From the NCBI RefSeq assembly GCF_022664455.2, contig NZ_JAKRKC020000001.1:1555001-1619000 (forward strand): a stretch of DNA of 64,000 nucleotides. Reading direction: 5' to 3'. The translations under genes and the position numbers were made by a program. This document shows, one piece after another, positions 35,291 to 44,179 of the stretch. How positions within the stretch are numbered: the stretch's first letter is position 1; the number at the start of each line of letters is the position of its first letter. The DNA is from Actinomadura luzonensis (GTDB taxonomy: Bacteria > Actinomycetota > Actinomycetes > Streptosporangiales > Streptosporangiaceae). The notes below the pieces were generated by a model. The model worked only from the letters and a program-made list of their open reading frames with translations. It was not told the DNA's origin and did no database searches.

Positions 35291-37180
35291 TCAAGCGACC
35301 CCCACGGTCGCCGGGTCGTCGAACTGGGTGCGGTAGAGCTCCTCGTAGCGGCCGCCGGCGGCCAGCAGCTCGGCGTGGGTGCCGCGCTCGACGATCCGGC
35401 CGTCCTCGACGACCAGGATGAGGTCGGCGGCGCGGATCGTGGACAGGCGGTGCGCGATGACCACGGCGGTGCGGCCGGCCAGGGCCTCGCCGAGGGCGGC
35501 CTGGACGGCGGCCTCCGAGGTGGCGTCGAGCGCCGCGGTGGCCTCGTCCAGGATCACCACCCGGGGCTGGGCCAGCAGCAGGCGGGCGATCGTCAGGCGC
35601 TGGCGCTCGCCGCCGGACAGGCGGTAGCCGCGCTCGCCCACCACCGTGTCGAGGCCGTCGGGCAGCGAGGCGATGAGGGCGGCCAGGCGGGCGCGGGTCA
35701 GGGCGTCCCAGAGGTCGTCCTCGGTGGCCTCGGGGCGGGCCAGCAGCAGGTTGGCCCTGATCGTGTCGTGGAACAGGTGGCCGTCCTGGGTGACCAGGCC
35801 GAGCGTGTCGCGGATGGCGTCGAAGGACAGCTCGCGCACGTCCACGCCGCCGAGCCGGACCGCGCCCGCGTCCACGTCGTACAGGCGGGGCAGGAGCTGG
35901 GCGATGGTGGACTTGCCGGCGCCCGACGAGCCGACCAGGGCGACCATCTGTCCTGGTTCGGCGCGGAACGAGATGCCGTGCAGCACCTCCTCGCCGCCGC
36001 GCGAGTCGAGCACGGCGACCTCCTCCAGCGAGGCCAGCGAGACCTTGTCGGCCGAGGGGTAGGCGAAGCGCACGTCGTCGAACTCGACCGCGACCGGGCC
36101 GTCGGGCACCCGGCGCGCGCCCGGCCGCTCCTCGATGAGCGGCTTGAGGTCCAGCACCTCGAAGACGCGCTCGAAGCTGACGACCGCGGCCATGACGTCC
36201 ATGCGGGCCGAGGCGAGGGCGGTGAGCGGGGCGTACAGGCGGGTGAGGAGCATGGCCATCGAGACGACCGCGCCGGGCTGGAGCTGCTCGCGCAGGGCGT
36301 AGAAGCCGCCGAGGCCGTACACCAGGGCCAGGGCGAGCGCCGAGACCAGGGTCAGCGCGGTGACGAAGGCCGACTGGGTCATGGCCGAGCGCACGCCGAT
36401 GTCGCGCACCCGGCGGGCCCTGGCGGCGAACTCGGCGGACTCGCGGGCCGGCCGGCCGAACAGCTTGACCAGCGTCGCGCCGGGCGCGGAGAAGCGCTCG
36501 GTCATCTGGGTGCCCATGGCGGCGTTGTGGTCGGCCGCCTCGCGGCGCAGCCGGGCGATGCGGGCGCCCATGCGGCGGGCCGGGAGCACGAAGACGGGCA
36601 GGAGCAGCAGCGCGAGCAGGGTGATCTGCCAGGAGATGCCGACCATCGCGGTGAGCGTGAGCGCGAGCGTCACGAGGTTGCCGACGACGCCGGACAGCGT
36701 GTCGGTGAAGGCGCGCTGCGCGCCGATCACGTCGTTGTTGAGCCGGCTGACCAGGGCGCCGGTGCGGGTCCTGGTGAAGAAGGCGACCGGCATGCGCTGG
36801 ACGTGGTCGAAGACGGCGGTGCGGAGGTTCAGGATCAGGTCCTCGCCGATGCCGGCCGACAACCAGCGGTTGAGCAGCCCGAGGCCCGCCTCGGCCACGG
36901 CGATCGCGGCGATGGCGAGCGCCACCGTGACCACCGCGCTCAGCGGCTCGGCGTTGAAGATGGCGTCCACCACCCGTCCCGCGAGCAGCGGCGAGGCCAC
37001 CGCGAGGCCCGCGAGCACCACGCTGAGCAGCACGAACAGGGCGAGCTTGCGGCGGTGCGGCCGGGCGAAGCCGCCGATGCGCCGGAGCGTCGCCCGCGAC
37101 AGGGGACGGCGCTCCGGCCGGTTGTTCATCGAGTACAGCTGGTGCCAGGCGGTCATCTCCATGCTCATGGCATGGAACAC
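35291..37180 (-). CDS. ABC exporter (TM domain fused to ATPase)
   Basis: 629-residue half-transporter: six TM helices (about residues 40-330) and a nucleotide-binding domain with Walker A LVGSSGAGKST, Q-loop LVTQDGHLF, signature LSGGERQRL and Walker B VVILDEATAALD. It would act as a homodimer. It lies 72 bases upstream of lanKC on the same strand, so it may export the lanthipeptide, although the ramA/ramB pair of SapB loci has two half-transporters and similar stand-alone multidrug exporters are common. The start is a GTG at 37180 (or ATG 37168). An insert before the Walker A region (KVSLASLEEVAVLDSRGG) lengthens the NBD. Confidence 0.9.
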   Translation of the reverse strand: MFHAMSMEMTAWHQLYSMNNRPERRPLSRATLRRIGGFARPHRRKLALFVLLSVVLAGLAVASPLLAGRVVDAIFNAEPLSAVVTVALAIAAIAVAEAGLGLLNRWLSAGIGEDLILNLRTAVFDHVQRMPVAFFTRTRTGALVSRLNNDVIGAQRAFTDTLSGVVGNLVTLALTLTAMVGISWQITLLALLLLPVFVLPARRMGARIARLRREAADHNAAMGTQMTERFSAPGATLVKLFGRPARESAEFAARARRVRDIGVRSAMTQSAFVTALTLVSALALALVYGLGGFYALREQLQPGAVVSMAMLLTRLYAPLTALASARMDVMAAVVSFERVFEVLDLKPLIEERPGARRVPDGPVAVEFDDVRFAYPSADKVSLASLEEVAVLDSRGGEEVLHGISFRAEPGQMVALVGSSGAGKSTIAQLLPRLYDVDAGAVRLGGVDVRELSFDAIRDTLGLVTQDGHLFHDTIRANLLLARPEATEDDLWDALTRARLAALIASLPDGLDTVVGERGYRLSGGERQRLTIARLLLAQPRVVILDEATAALDATSEAAVQAALGEALAGRTAVVIAHRLSTIRAADLILVVEDGRIVERGTHAELLAAGGRYEELYRTQFDDPATVGVA

Positions 37181-37185
37181 TAGTT

Positions 37186-37203
37186 CCTCAAGTTAAGTTG
37201 AGG
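37186..37203. promoter_or_regulatory. Inverted repeat before the ABC exporter
   Basis: CCTCAA-N6-TTGAGG fills most of the 23-base gap between phoX and the ABC gene. It could be a repressor site (MarR-like spacing) or a weak attenuator. No regulator is adjacent. Confidence 0.35.
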
Positions 37204-39279
37204 TCAACTGCCGATCTTCTTGTTCTTCGCGTGCCAGACCACGGCCACGGCGGGGCGCGGCTGGTCGCCGTCGGGCCAGCGGCTCGCCGGCTGGTCCGGG
37301 GAGGCGCCGTCGATCTCGCCCGGGTGCTGCACCGCCACGAACACGCTGCGCTGGTCCTCGCTCACCAGCGGGCCGCAGGTCTCCGCGCCGACCGGGACGG
37401 TGAGGAACTGGCGCAGGTGGCCGCGCTCCTTGCCGCGCACCGGCATGACGAACAGGCCGTCGTTGGAGCCGAGGGCGTTGCCGTCGGTGGAGATCCACAG
37501 GTTGCCGTCGCGGTCGAACGTGACGTTGTCCGGGCACGAGATCGGCGAGACCTTGCTCTTGTCGTAGCCGGCGAAGTACGTCGCGGGGTCGGCCGGGTCG
37601 CCGCAGACCAGCGGCAGCGACCAGGCGAAGGTGCGCTGGCCCGCGTCGTTGCCCTTCTCGACGAGCTCGAGCACGTGGCCGTGCTTGTTGGACGGGCGCG
37701 GGTTGGCCTCGTCCACCTGGGCGGCGGTGCGGTTGGTGTTGTTGGTCAGGGCCACGTAGACGCCGCCGGTGACCGGGTTGCGCTCCATGTCCTCGGGACG
37801 GTCCATCTTGGTGGCGCCGCCCTTCACCCGGTCGGCGGCGACCCGGGTGTAGACCAGGACCTCCGCGGCGGTCATGCCCTCCACGTACGACTTGTCGCCC
37901 GACACCAGCGGCAGCCACTCGCCGGAGCCGTCGAACGCGCCGTCCGAAGGCAGCTTGCCGGTGCCGTCGATCTCGGCGGCCGGGCTGTCGCCGGTGAACT
38001 TGGCCACGTACAGGGTGCCCTCGTCCAGCAGCGTCCGGTTGTGCCGGTCGAAGCCCGGGATGTAGCGGTTCTTGGAGACGAACTTGTAGATGTACTCGAA
38101 GCGCGAGTCGTCGCCCATGTAGACGACCAGGTGGTTGTCGCGCGACAGGGTGGTGTTGGCGGCCTCGTGCTTGAGCCGGCCGAGCGCGGTGCGCTTGATC
38201 GGCGTGGAGTCCGGGTCGAACGGGTCGATCTCCACGATCCACCCGAACCGGTTGGCCTCGTTCGGGTGCTTGGCCAGGTCGAAGCGCTCCTCGACGCGGT
38301 CGAAGCGGCGGTTGCCGGCCGGGGTGCCGGTGGTGATCGTGTAGCGGGCAATGTACGGCTTCTGCGCCTCGGGGACCTTGTCGCCGTTGACGAAGTACTG
38401 GTCGATGTTCTCCTCGGCGGTCAGGACCGTGCCCCACGGGGTGGTGCCGCCGGAGCAGTTGTTGAGCATGCCGACCGGGTTGCGGCCCTCGGGGTCGGCG
38501 GCGGTCTTGAGCAGGTCGCTGCCCGCCGCCGGGCCGGTGAACCGCATCGGGGTCTGGGCGGTGATGCGCCGGTTGTAGCGGCGGCGGCCCTTGGTGACCA
38601 GCTTCCACTGGCCGGTGTTGCCGGCCCGCTCGATCTCGACGACCGAGCCGCCGTGCGCGGCCAGCGCGATCTTGATCTGCTCCTCGGTGGCCGTGGCGCC
38701 GCCCGTGTAGCCGCGGAACATCAGGCTCTCGTCGGTGTACTCGTGGTTGACCCACAGCAGCGCGCGGTCGCGGCCCAGCGGAAGCAGCGTCACGTAGTCA
38801 CAGTTGTAGCCGAACTGCTTGGCCTGGGCCTCGGCCGTCTGGTTGTCGAAGTCGAAGGCCGGGGCGTCGGGCAGCACCGGGTCGCCCCAGCGCGCCACCA
38901 CGGAGGAGCTGTAGCCGTCGGGGATGCGCAGCGCGTCCTCGGTGCTGGGCGCGACGGGCGTGAAGTTCAGGCCACCGTTGCCGCCGCCGGTCCAGCCCTT
39001 GGCGGCGGCGGCCTCCGGCTCGTCGGCGAGCGCCGGCGCGGCCCCGGCGACGCCCACGCCGGCCACCAGCGCGCCGAGGGCGCCGGCCCGCAGCACGCCG
39101 CGGCGCGACAGCGCCTCCTTCACCACGTCGCCGAAGTAGGCGTTGTCCGTCGTGTTGGCCACGTCGTGCGCGCACGCGTTCCCACAGCGGAACTGGCAGG
39201 TCAACGCGGAACGGCCACCTTTGTGCGGAGTGGAAAGCAGCGGCAGCGGCCGCCGCCCGCCCCCGATGAGGTTTGCCAC
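37204..39279 (-). CDS. phoX: PhoX-family alkaline phosphatase, Tat-exported
   Basis: 691-residue extracellular phosphatase of the DUF839/PhoX family, which uses an iron-calcium cofactor. A twin-arginine signal lies unusually deep, after about 60 residues: ALSRRGVLRAGALGALVAGVG. This N-terminal extension (NACAHDVANTTDNAYFGD) is shared by actinomycete PhoX proteins. Family motifs include LLWVNHEYTDESLMF, GMLNNCSGGTTPWGT and the EENIDQYF stretch. I place the start at GTG 39279, 4 bases after GGAGG, not at the longer GTG 39405, because a PHO box lies between them. It releases phosphate from organic esters under phosphate starvation. Confidence 0.93.
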   Translation of the reverse strand: MANLIGGGRRPLPLLSTPHKGGRSALTCQFRCGNACAHDVANTTDNAYFGDVVKEALSRRGVLRAGALGALVAGVGVAGAAPALADEPEAAAAKGWTGGGNGGLNFTPVAPSTEDALRIPDGYSSSVVARWGDPVLPDAPAFDFDNQTAEAQAKQFGYNCDYVTLLPLGRDRALLWVNHEYTDESLMFRGYTGGATATEEQIKIALAAHGGSVVEIERAGNTGQWKLVTKGRRRYNRRITAQTPMRFTGPAAGSDLLKTAADPEGRNPVGMLNNCSGGTTPWGTVLTAEENIDQYFVNGDKVPEAQKPYIARYTITTGTPAGNRRFDRVEERFDLAKHPNEANRFGWIVEIDPFDPDSTPIKRTALGRLKHEAANTTLSRDNHLVVYMGDDSRFEYIYKFVSKNRYIPGFDRHNRTLLDEGTLYVAKFTGDSPAAEIDGTGKLPSDGAFDGSGEWLPLVSGDKSYVEGMTAAEVLVYTRVAADRVKGGATKMDRPEDMERNPVTGGVYVALTNNTNRTAAQVDEANPRPSNKHGHVLELVEKGNDAGQRTFAWSLPLVCGDPADPATYFAGYDKSKVSPISCPDNVTFDRDGNLWISTDGNALGSNDGLFVMPVRGKERGHLRQFLTVPVGAETCGPLVSEDQRSVFVAVQHPGEIDGASPDQPASRWPDGDQPRPAVAVVWHAKNKKIGS

Positions 39280-39324
39280 AGGTCCTCCATATATGCGCGG
39301 TTGTACCGCCGGGAGGTTACGGTC

Positions 39325-39368
39325 GGCGGCGAAACCGCAGGTGAACGAAGACCTCCGTCTCGATGAAC
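39325..39368 (-). promoter_or_regulatory. PHO box (PhoP direct repeats) upstream of phoX
   Basis: Read on the minus strand, four consecutive 11-base units begin GTTCATC, CGGAGGT, GTTCACC and GTTTCGC. Units one, three and four fit the GTTCACC-N4 repeat bound by PhoP in Streptomyces, and units three and four form a contiguous pair. The box ends about 45 bases before the phoX start. Confidence 0.7.
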
Positions 39369-39391
39369 GCTTCCCGCGAGACAATGGCGGG

Positions 39392-39837
39392 GTGCCACCA
39401 CGCAAGATGGACCCGGAAAAGCTGAGAGCCGCCCTCGACGCCCAGCTCGTCGCCCTGGACGAGCCGCCGTACGACGGGCCGGCCGCCGCGCTGCCCGGCG
39501 CGCTGGTCGCGGCCGTGCTGGCCGCCTACGACCGCGGCCTCGCCCCCGAGCGCGACGCGGCCCGCCAGGCCGTGACCGCGCACCTGCTCGACCGCCTGGC
39601 CGCCGCCGCCCGGGGCGCACCGTGGAGGTGCGCGTGCCGCCGTACGCGGCCGTGCAGGCGATCCCCGGCCCGCGCCACACCCGCGGCACCCCGCCCAACG
39701 TCGTGGAGACCGACGGGCGCACCTGGATCGAGCTGGCCGTCGGGCGGCTCACCTGGGAGGAGGCGGTGGCCAAGGGAGCGGTCTCCGCCAGCGGCTCACG
39801 CGCCGATCTGGCAGAGCACCTGCCGCTGCGCGACTAG
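39392..39837 (+). pseudogene. Sterol-carrier-family protein with a one-base frameshift
   Basis: A GTG start (39392) leads into [20 protein letters not shown] and [15 protein letters not shown], then the frame is lost near 39617. The expected continuation [32 protein letters not shown] and [20 protein letters not shown] reads in the neighbouring frame to the TAG at 39837. One missing base in the run CGGGGCGCACC explains it. Restored, the product would be about 148 residues and match the actinomycete SCP-like family found beside purF. This may be a sequencing or assembly error, since the downstream half shows no decay. Confidence 0.8.
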
Positions 39838-40796
39838 CCGCGGCGGCCGCCGCTCATCCAGGGGAAGCGCTCCTCGAAGCAGCGGTCGGCGGCCGGGCCC
39901 GACAGGTGGGCGCAGTCCTGCACCACGTTCCAGAACCAGATCGCCACGATCGCGAACAGGATCAGCGACAGGACGCTGATCACGATGCCGGCCAGGGCGC
40001 GGCCCTTGCCCGCCTTCCTGGCGAGCGCGACGCAGCCGAAGACGATCGACAGGATCGCGGTGATCAGGCCGGTGAAGCAGACGAACACGAGGAACGGGCT
40101 GGCCACGCCCAGCACCAGCGACGCCGTGGCCAGGCCGTTGCCGGTCCTGTCCTGGGGCGGGCGGTCGCCGTACTGGTAGGGCGGGGCCCCCGGGTAGCCG
40201 TACGGGGGCGAGGGGTAGCCGGGCGGGCCGCCGTACGGGCTGGACGGGCTGGTGCCGGGCACCGCCTCCTGGTGCGGCGGGACGCCGCCCCCTTGCGGGC
40301 CGCCCTGGGGGCGGCCGGGAGTGCGGTCGGGCGTCGTGTACCCGCCGCCGTACGGGTGCTCGGGGCGCGGCTCCTCGTAGCGGGAGGGCGCGGGCGGCCG
40401 GGCCGGGGGCTGCTCGTCCTGCGGAGGAGCGCTCTCCCAGCCGGGGTAGGCGGGCGTCGCGCCCGGGATCGGGAACGCCTGGGTCGCCTCCGCGTCCTCG
40501 CCCGCCGCCGGGGCCGGGGTCTCGGGCGCGGCCGGCAGATCGGGATGCCCGGGCCGTTCACCCGGGCGCGGCTCGTGCGGCGGGTGGGGGCCCGGCTCGG
40601 GGCCCGGCTCGGGGCCCGGCTCGCGGGGCGGCTCGTGGGGCGGCTCGCGGGGCGGTTCATGGGGCGGCGGGACGACGGGCGGCGCGGGCGCGATCGGCTC
40701 CTCGCCCTCGCGCGGCGTCGCGGGAACGCCCGGTTCCTCCCCTTCGCGTGGGTCCTGCCCCGGGCGGGGCTCGTTCGGATCCCCAGGTGTGGTCAC
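39834..40796 (-). CDS. DUF4190 membrane protein with long Pro-rich N-terminus
   Basis: 320 residues from a GTG with GGGAG 8 bases upstream. The first about 215 residues are disordered and very rich in Pro, Glu and Gly, with repeats of PPHEPPREP and PEPGPEPG, then Tyr/Pro-rich [17 protein letters not shown]. The C-terminal about 100 residues are a DUF4190 domain of two TM helices ([57 protein letters not shown]) and a short outer tail with two cysteines. Proteins of this form are common in actinomycetes, with no established function. It overlaps the end of the preceding convergent gene by four bases. Confidence 0.82.
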   Translation of the reverse strand: MTTPGDPNEPRPGQDPREGEEPGVPATPREGEEPIAPAPPVVPPPHEPPREPPHEPPREPGPEPGPEPGPHPPHEPRPGERPGHPDLPAAPETPAPAAGEDAEATQAFPIPGATPAYPGWESAPPQDEQPPARPPAPSRYEEPRPEHPYGGGYTTPDRTPGRPQGGPQGGGVPPHQEAVPGTSPSSPYGGPPGYPSPPYGYPGAPPYQYGDRPPQDRTGNGLATASLVLGVASPFLVFVCFTGLITAILSIVFGCVALARKAGKGRALAGIVISVLSLILFAIVAIWFWNVVQDCAHLSGPAADRCFEERFPWMSGGRRG

Positions 40797-40938
40797 GTCT
40801 GCGTCTCCCGACGGGTCTGCATGCCGGATACTTCACCCTTTCGCGGAGGCCGTCCGCTAAACCACGCGACACGGTAAGAGGGCGCTCATCCTTGGGTCAC
40901 CATGCGCCAAAGCGGCAGGCGGCGGGCAAGATGGGGAC

Positions 40939-41667
40939 ATGCTGGACGAGTCCCCGTACCGGCCCGCCGAGCTGCGGGAACGGCTGCGGCACGTCTACTG
41001 GCTCGGCGGCGGCAGCGGCGCGGGCAAGTCGACGATCGCCCGCCGCCTCGCGGCCCGGCACGGCCTGACCGTGTACGCGACCGACGACGTCATGCCGGAC
41101 CACGCCCGCCGCCTCACCCCCGAGGACGCCCCCCAGCTCAGCCGCTTCAAGGACATGGACATGGACGAGCGCTGGCTGAACCGCTCGCCGCGCGCCATGC
41201 TGGACACCTTCCACTGGTACCGGGGCGAGGGCTTCGCCCTGATCGTTTCGGACCTGCTGCGGCTGCCCCCGGGCCGGGGCGTGCTCGCCGAGGGCTTCCG
41301 GCTGCTGCCGCACCTGGTCCGGCCGCTGCTCGCGGACCCGGCCCGCGCCGTGTGGCTGCTGCCGACGCCCGCGTTCCGGCGGGCCGCGTTCGAGCGCCGG
41401 GGCTGGGACATCCCGCGCAGGACCAGCGACCCGCCGCGCGCCCGCGACAACCTCCTGGAACGCGACCGCCTGTTCACCGACCGGCTCGCCGCCGAGACCC
41501 GCCGCCTCGGGCTGCCCGCCGTCGGGGTGGACGCCACGCTGGGCGAGGACGAGCTCACGGACCACGTGGCCGGCCTCATGGGGCTCCGGCCGGCGTGCGG
41601 GCAGGTCACCGCCCGCGACGTCAGCCCGCCCCGGGGTGCGAGCACGGAAGCGGCCGACCTAGACTGA
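40939..41667 (+). CDS. P-loop NTPase, small-molecule kinase-like
   Basis: 242 residues with Walker A LGGGSGAGKST at about residues 22-32, an early acidic residue pair VYATDDVMPDH and an Arg-rich lid region (FERRGWDIPRRTSDPPRARDN). The layout is that of a nucleoside/shikimate-kinase-like or chloramphenicol-phosphotransferase-like P-loop kinase, but the substrate is unknown. It ends 5 bases before the purF start on the same strand, so it is probably the first gene of a purF-purM transcript. It is divergent from the DUF4190 gene over about 140 bases. Confidence 0.8.
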   Translation: MLDESPYRPAELRERLRHVYWLGGGSGAGKSTIARRLAARHGLTVYATDDVMPDHARRLTPEDAPQLSRFKDMDMDERWLNRSPRAMLDTFHWYRGEGFALIVSDLLRLPPGRGVLAEGFRLLPHLVRPLLADPARAVWLLPTPAFRRAAFERRGWDIPRRTSDPPRARDNLLERDRLFTDRLAAETRRLGLPAVGVDATLGEDELTDHVAGLMGLRPACGQVTARDVSPPRGASTEAADLD

Positions 41668-41672
41668 AGCAC

Positions 41673-43109
41673 GTGCTGAAGGGCGACGGCCGGCTCGGCC
41701 ATGACCTGGACCCCCACGACCGCGCACCTAAAGACGCCTGTGGCGTCTTCGGCGTCTGGGCGCCAGGCGAGGAAGTTTCCAAACTCACCTACTACGGGCT
41801 GTACGCGTTGCAGCACCGCGGGCAGGAGTCCGCGGGCATCGCGGCCAGCGAGGGCAGCCGCATCCTCGTCTACAAGGACATGGGTCTGGTCTCCCAGGTC
41901 TTCGACGAGTCCGTGCTGGGCACCCTGAGGGGCCACCTGGCGATCGGCCACTGCCGCTACTCCACCACCGGCTCCAGCGTGTGGGAGAACGCGCAGCCGA
42001 CGCTCAGCTCCACCGAGGTCGGCGGGCTCGCGCTCGCGCACAACGGCAACCTGATCAACACCCCCGAGCTGGCCCAGCGCCTCGCTCCGGGCTCCACCAG
42101 GGCCACCACCGACACCGAGGTCCTGACCACGCTGCTCGCGCAGGACCGCACCCGCTCCATCGAGGACTCCGCCGCCGAGCTGCTGCCGCAGGTCAAGGGC
42201 GCGTACTCGCTGGTGTTCATGGACGAGAAGACGCTGTACGCGGCCCGCGACCCGCAGGGCATCCGCCCGCTGGTGCTCGGCCGCCTGGAGCGCGGCTGGG
42301 TGGTGGCCTCCGAGACGGCGGCGCTCGACATCGTGGGCGCCACGTTCGTCCGCGAGATCGAGCCGGGCGAGCTGCTCACCATCGACGAGCGCGGCGTGCG
42401 CTCGCGCCGCTTCGCGCTGGCCGAGCCCAAGGGCTGCCTGTTCGAGTACGTCTACCTGGCCCGCCCCGACACCACGATCGCCGGGCGCGGCGTGCAGGTC
42501 ACCCGGGTCGAGGTGGGCCGCGTGCTGGCCCGCGAGCACCCGGTCGAGGCCGACCTCGTCATCCCCACGCCCGAGTCCGGCACCCCGGCCGCCGTCGGCT
42601 ACGCCGAGGAGAGCGGCATCCCGTACGGGCAGGGCCTGGTCAAGAACTCCTACGTGGGCCGCACCTTCATCCAGCCGTCGCAGACCATCCGGCAGCTCGG
42701 CATCAGGCTGAAGCTCAACCCGCTGCGCGAGGTCGTCGAGGGCAAGCGCCTGGTCGTCGTGGACGACTCGATCGTGCGCGGCAACACCCAGCGGGCGATC
42801 GTCAAGATGCTCCGCGAGGCGGGGGCGCGCGAGGTGCACGTGCGCATCTCCTCGCCGCCGGTGGCCTGGCCGTGCTTCTACGGCATCGACTTCGCGACGC
42901 GGGCCGAGCTGATCGCGGGCTCGCTGACGGTGGAGGAGATCCGGGCCTCGCTCGGCGCCGACTCCCTCGGCTACATCTCGCTGGAGGGCCTGACGAAGGC
43001 CACCACGCTGCCGGCCGACCGGCTGTGCCGGGCCTGCTTCACCGGCGAGTACCCGATCCCGATCGACCAGGACAACGTCGGCAAGTTCGTGTTGGAGAGC
43101 AAGGCGTGA
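41673..43109 (+). CDS. purF: Amidophosphoribosyltransferase
   Basis: 478 residues; first committed enzyme of purine synthesis (PRPP + glutamine to phosphoribosylamine). The GTG start gives a 22-residue propeptide before the catalytic Cys23 (DACGVFGVW), the form that must be cleaved to mature. The class II glutaminase domain continues with LYALQHRGQESAGIA. The phosphoribosyltransferase domain has the PRPP loop VVVDDSIVRGNTQRA. Cysteines in the C-terminal region (LCRACFTGEYP and PPVAWPCFYG) fit the 4Fe-4S cluster of the Bacillus-type enzyme. Its TGA overlaps the purM start. Confidence 0.96.
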   Translation: MLKGDGRLGHDLDPHDRAPKDACGVFGVWAPGEEVSKLTYYGLYALQHRGQESAGIAASEGSRILVYKDMGLVSQVFDESVLGTLRGHLAIGHCRYSTTGSSVWENAQPTLSSTEVGGLALAHNGNLINTPELAQRLAPGSTRATTDTEVLTTLLAQDRTRSIEDSAAELLPQVKGAYSLVFMDEKTLYAARDPQGIRPLVLGRLERGWVVASETAALDIVGATFVREIEPGELLTIDERGVRSRRFALAEPKGCLFEYVYLARPDTTIAGRGVQVTRVEVGRVLAREHPVEADLVIPTPESGTPAAVGYAEESGIPYGQGLVKNSYVGRTFIQPSQTIRQLGIRLKLNPLREVVEGKRLVVVDDSIVRGNTQRAIVKMLREAGAREVHVRISSPPVAWPCFYGIDFATRAELIAGSLTVEEIRASLGADSLGYISLEGLTKATTLPADRLCRACFTGEYPIPIDQDNVGKFVLESKA

Positions 43110-44131
43110 GTACGTACGAGGCCGCCGGGGTCGACATCGAGGCCGGCGAGCGGGCCGTCGAGCTGATGAAGGACAAGGTGGCCCGTTCGCGCCGGCCCGA
43201 GGTGGTCGACGACGCCAGCGGCTTCGCCGGGCTGTTCGACGCCTCCGCCCTGCTGCGCTACCGCCGGCCGCTGCTGGCCACCTCGACCGACGGCGTCGGC
43301 ACCAAGGTCATGATCGCGCAGCGCTACGGCAAGCACGACACGATCGGCATCGACCTGGTCGGCATGGTCCTCGACGACCTCGTGGTGTGCGGGGCCGAGC
43401 CGCTGTTCATGACCGACTACATCGCCTGCGGCAAGGTGGTGCCCGAGCGCGTCGCCGAGATCGTGGGCGGCGTCGCCGAGGGCTGCCGCCTGGCCGGGGC
43501 CGCGCTGGTGGGCGGCGAGACGGCCGAGCACCCGGGCGCGATGGGCCCCGACGAGTACGACCTGGCCGGCGCCGGCACGGGCGTGGTGGAGGCCGACGCG
43601 CTGCTCGGCCCCGACCGCGTCAGGGCGGGCGACGTCGTGCTGGGCCTCGCCTCCTCCGGCATCCACTCCAACGGCTACTCGCTGGTCCGCCACATCGTGC
43701 GCGAGGCCGGCCTGTCGCTCGACGCGGAGCTGCCCGAGCTGGGCCGGCCGCTCGGCGAGGAGCTGCTGGAGCCGACCCGCATCTACTCGCTCGACTGCCT
43801 GGAGCTGGCGCGTTCGGTGGAGGTGCACGCCTTCGCGCACATCACCGGGGGCGGCGTGGAGTCCAACCTGGCCCGTTCGCTGCCGTCCGGGCTGGACGCC
43901 GTGCTCGACCGCGCGTCCTGGACCCCGCCGCCGGTCTTCGGCGTGCTGGCCGGGCACGGGCGGGTGGCCCAGCAGGACATGGACCGCACGTTCAACCTGG
44001 GGGTGGGCATGGCGGCCGTGGTCGCCGCCGACGCCGCCGACGCCGCCCTCCGCCTCCTCGCGGACCGGGGGCTGCCGGCGTGGGTGCTGGGCGAGATCGT
44101 CCCGGGGGCCGGCCAGGCCCGTTACCGCTGA
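43106..44131 (+). CDS. purM: Phosphoribosylformylglycinamidine cyclo-ligase (AIR synthetase)
   Basis: 341-residue ATP-dependent enzyme closing the imidazole ring (FGAM to AIR). The GTG overlaps the purF stop (GTGA). Signature regions are LLATSTDGVGTKVMIA, the segment GIDLVGMVLDDLVVCGAEPLF, GGETAEHPGAM and AHITGGGVESNLAR. It works on the product of PurSQL encoded 20 kb upstream. A bidirectional hairpin follows directly. Confidence 0.96.
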   Translation: MSTYEAAGVDIEAGERAVELMKDKVARSRRPEVVDDASGFAGLFDASALLRYRRPLLATSTDGVGTKVMIAQRYGKHDTIGIDLVGMVLDDLVVCGAEPLFMTDYIACGKVVPERVAEIVGGVAEGCRLAGAALVGGETAEHPGAMGPDEYDLAGAGTGVVEADALLGPDRVRAGDVVLGLASSGIHSNGYSLVRHIVREAGLSLDAELPELGRPLGEELLEPTRIYSLDCLELARSVEVHAFAHITGGGVESNLARSLPSGLDAVLDRASWTPPPVFGVLAGHGRVAQQDMDRTFNLGVGMAAVVAADAADAALRLLADRGLPAWVLGEIVPGAGQARYR

Positions 44132-44140
44132 CCATCGGCG

Positions 44141-44179
44141 CGCGAACGGGGCCGGGCGGCGCGCCCAGCCCCGTTCGCG
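44141..44179. terminator. Bidirectional hairpin between purM and the CGNR gene
   Basis: 12-bp stem CGCGAACGGGGC / GCCCCGTTCGCG with an internal GC-rich loop that can pair further. It fills the 48-base space between two convergent stops. Confidence 0.82.

Noticed and set aside
40560..40670. Short GC-rich direct repeats
   Set aside because: They encode the Pro/Glu/Gly repeats of the DUF4190 protein and are explained by coding.
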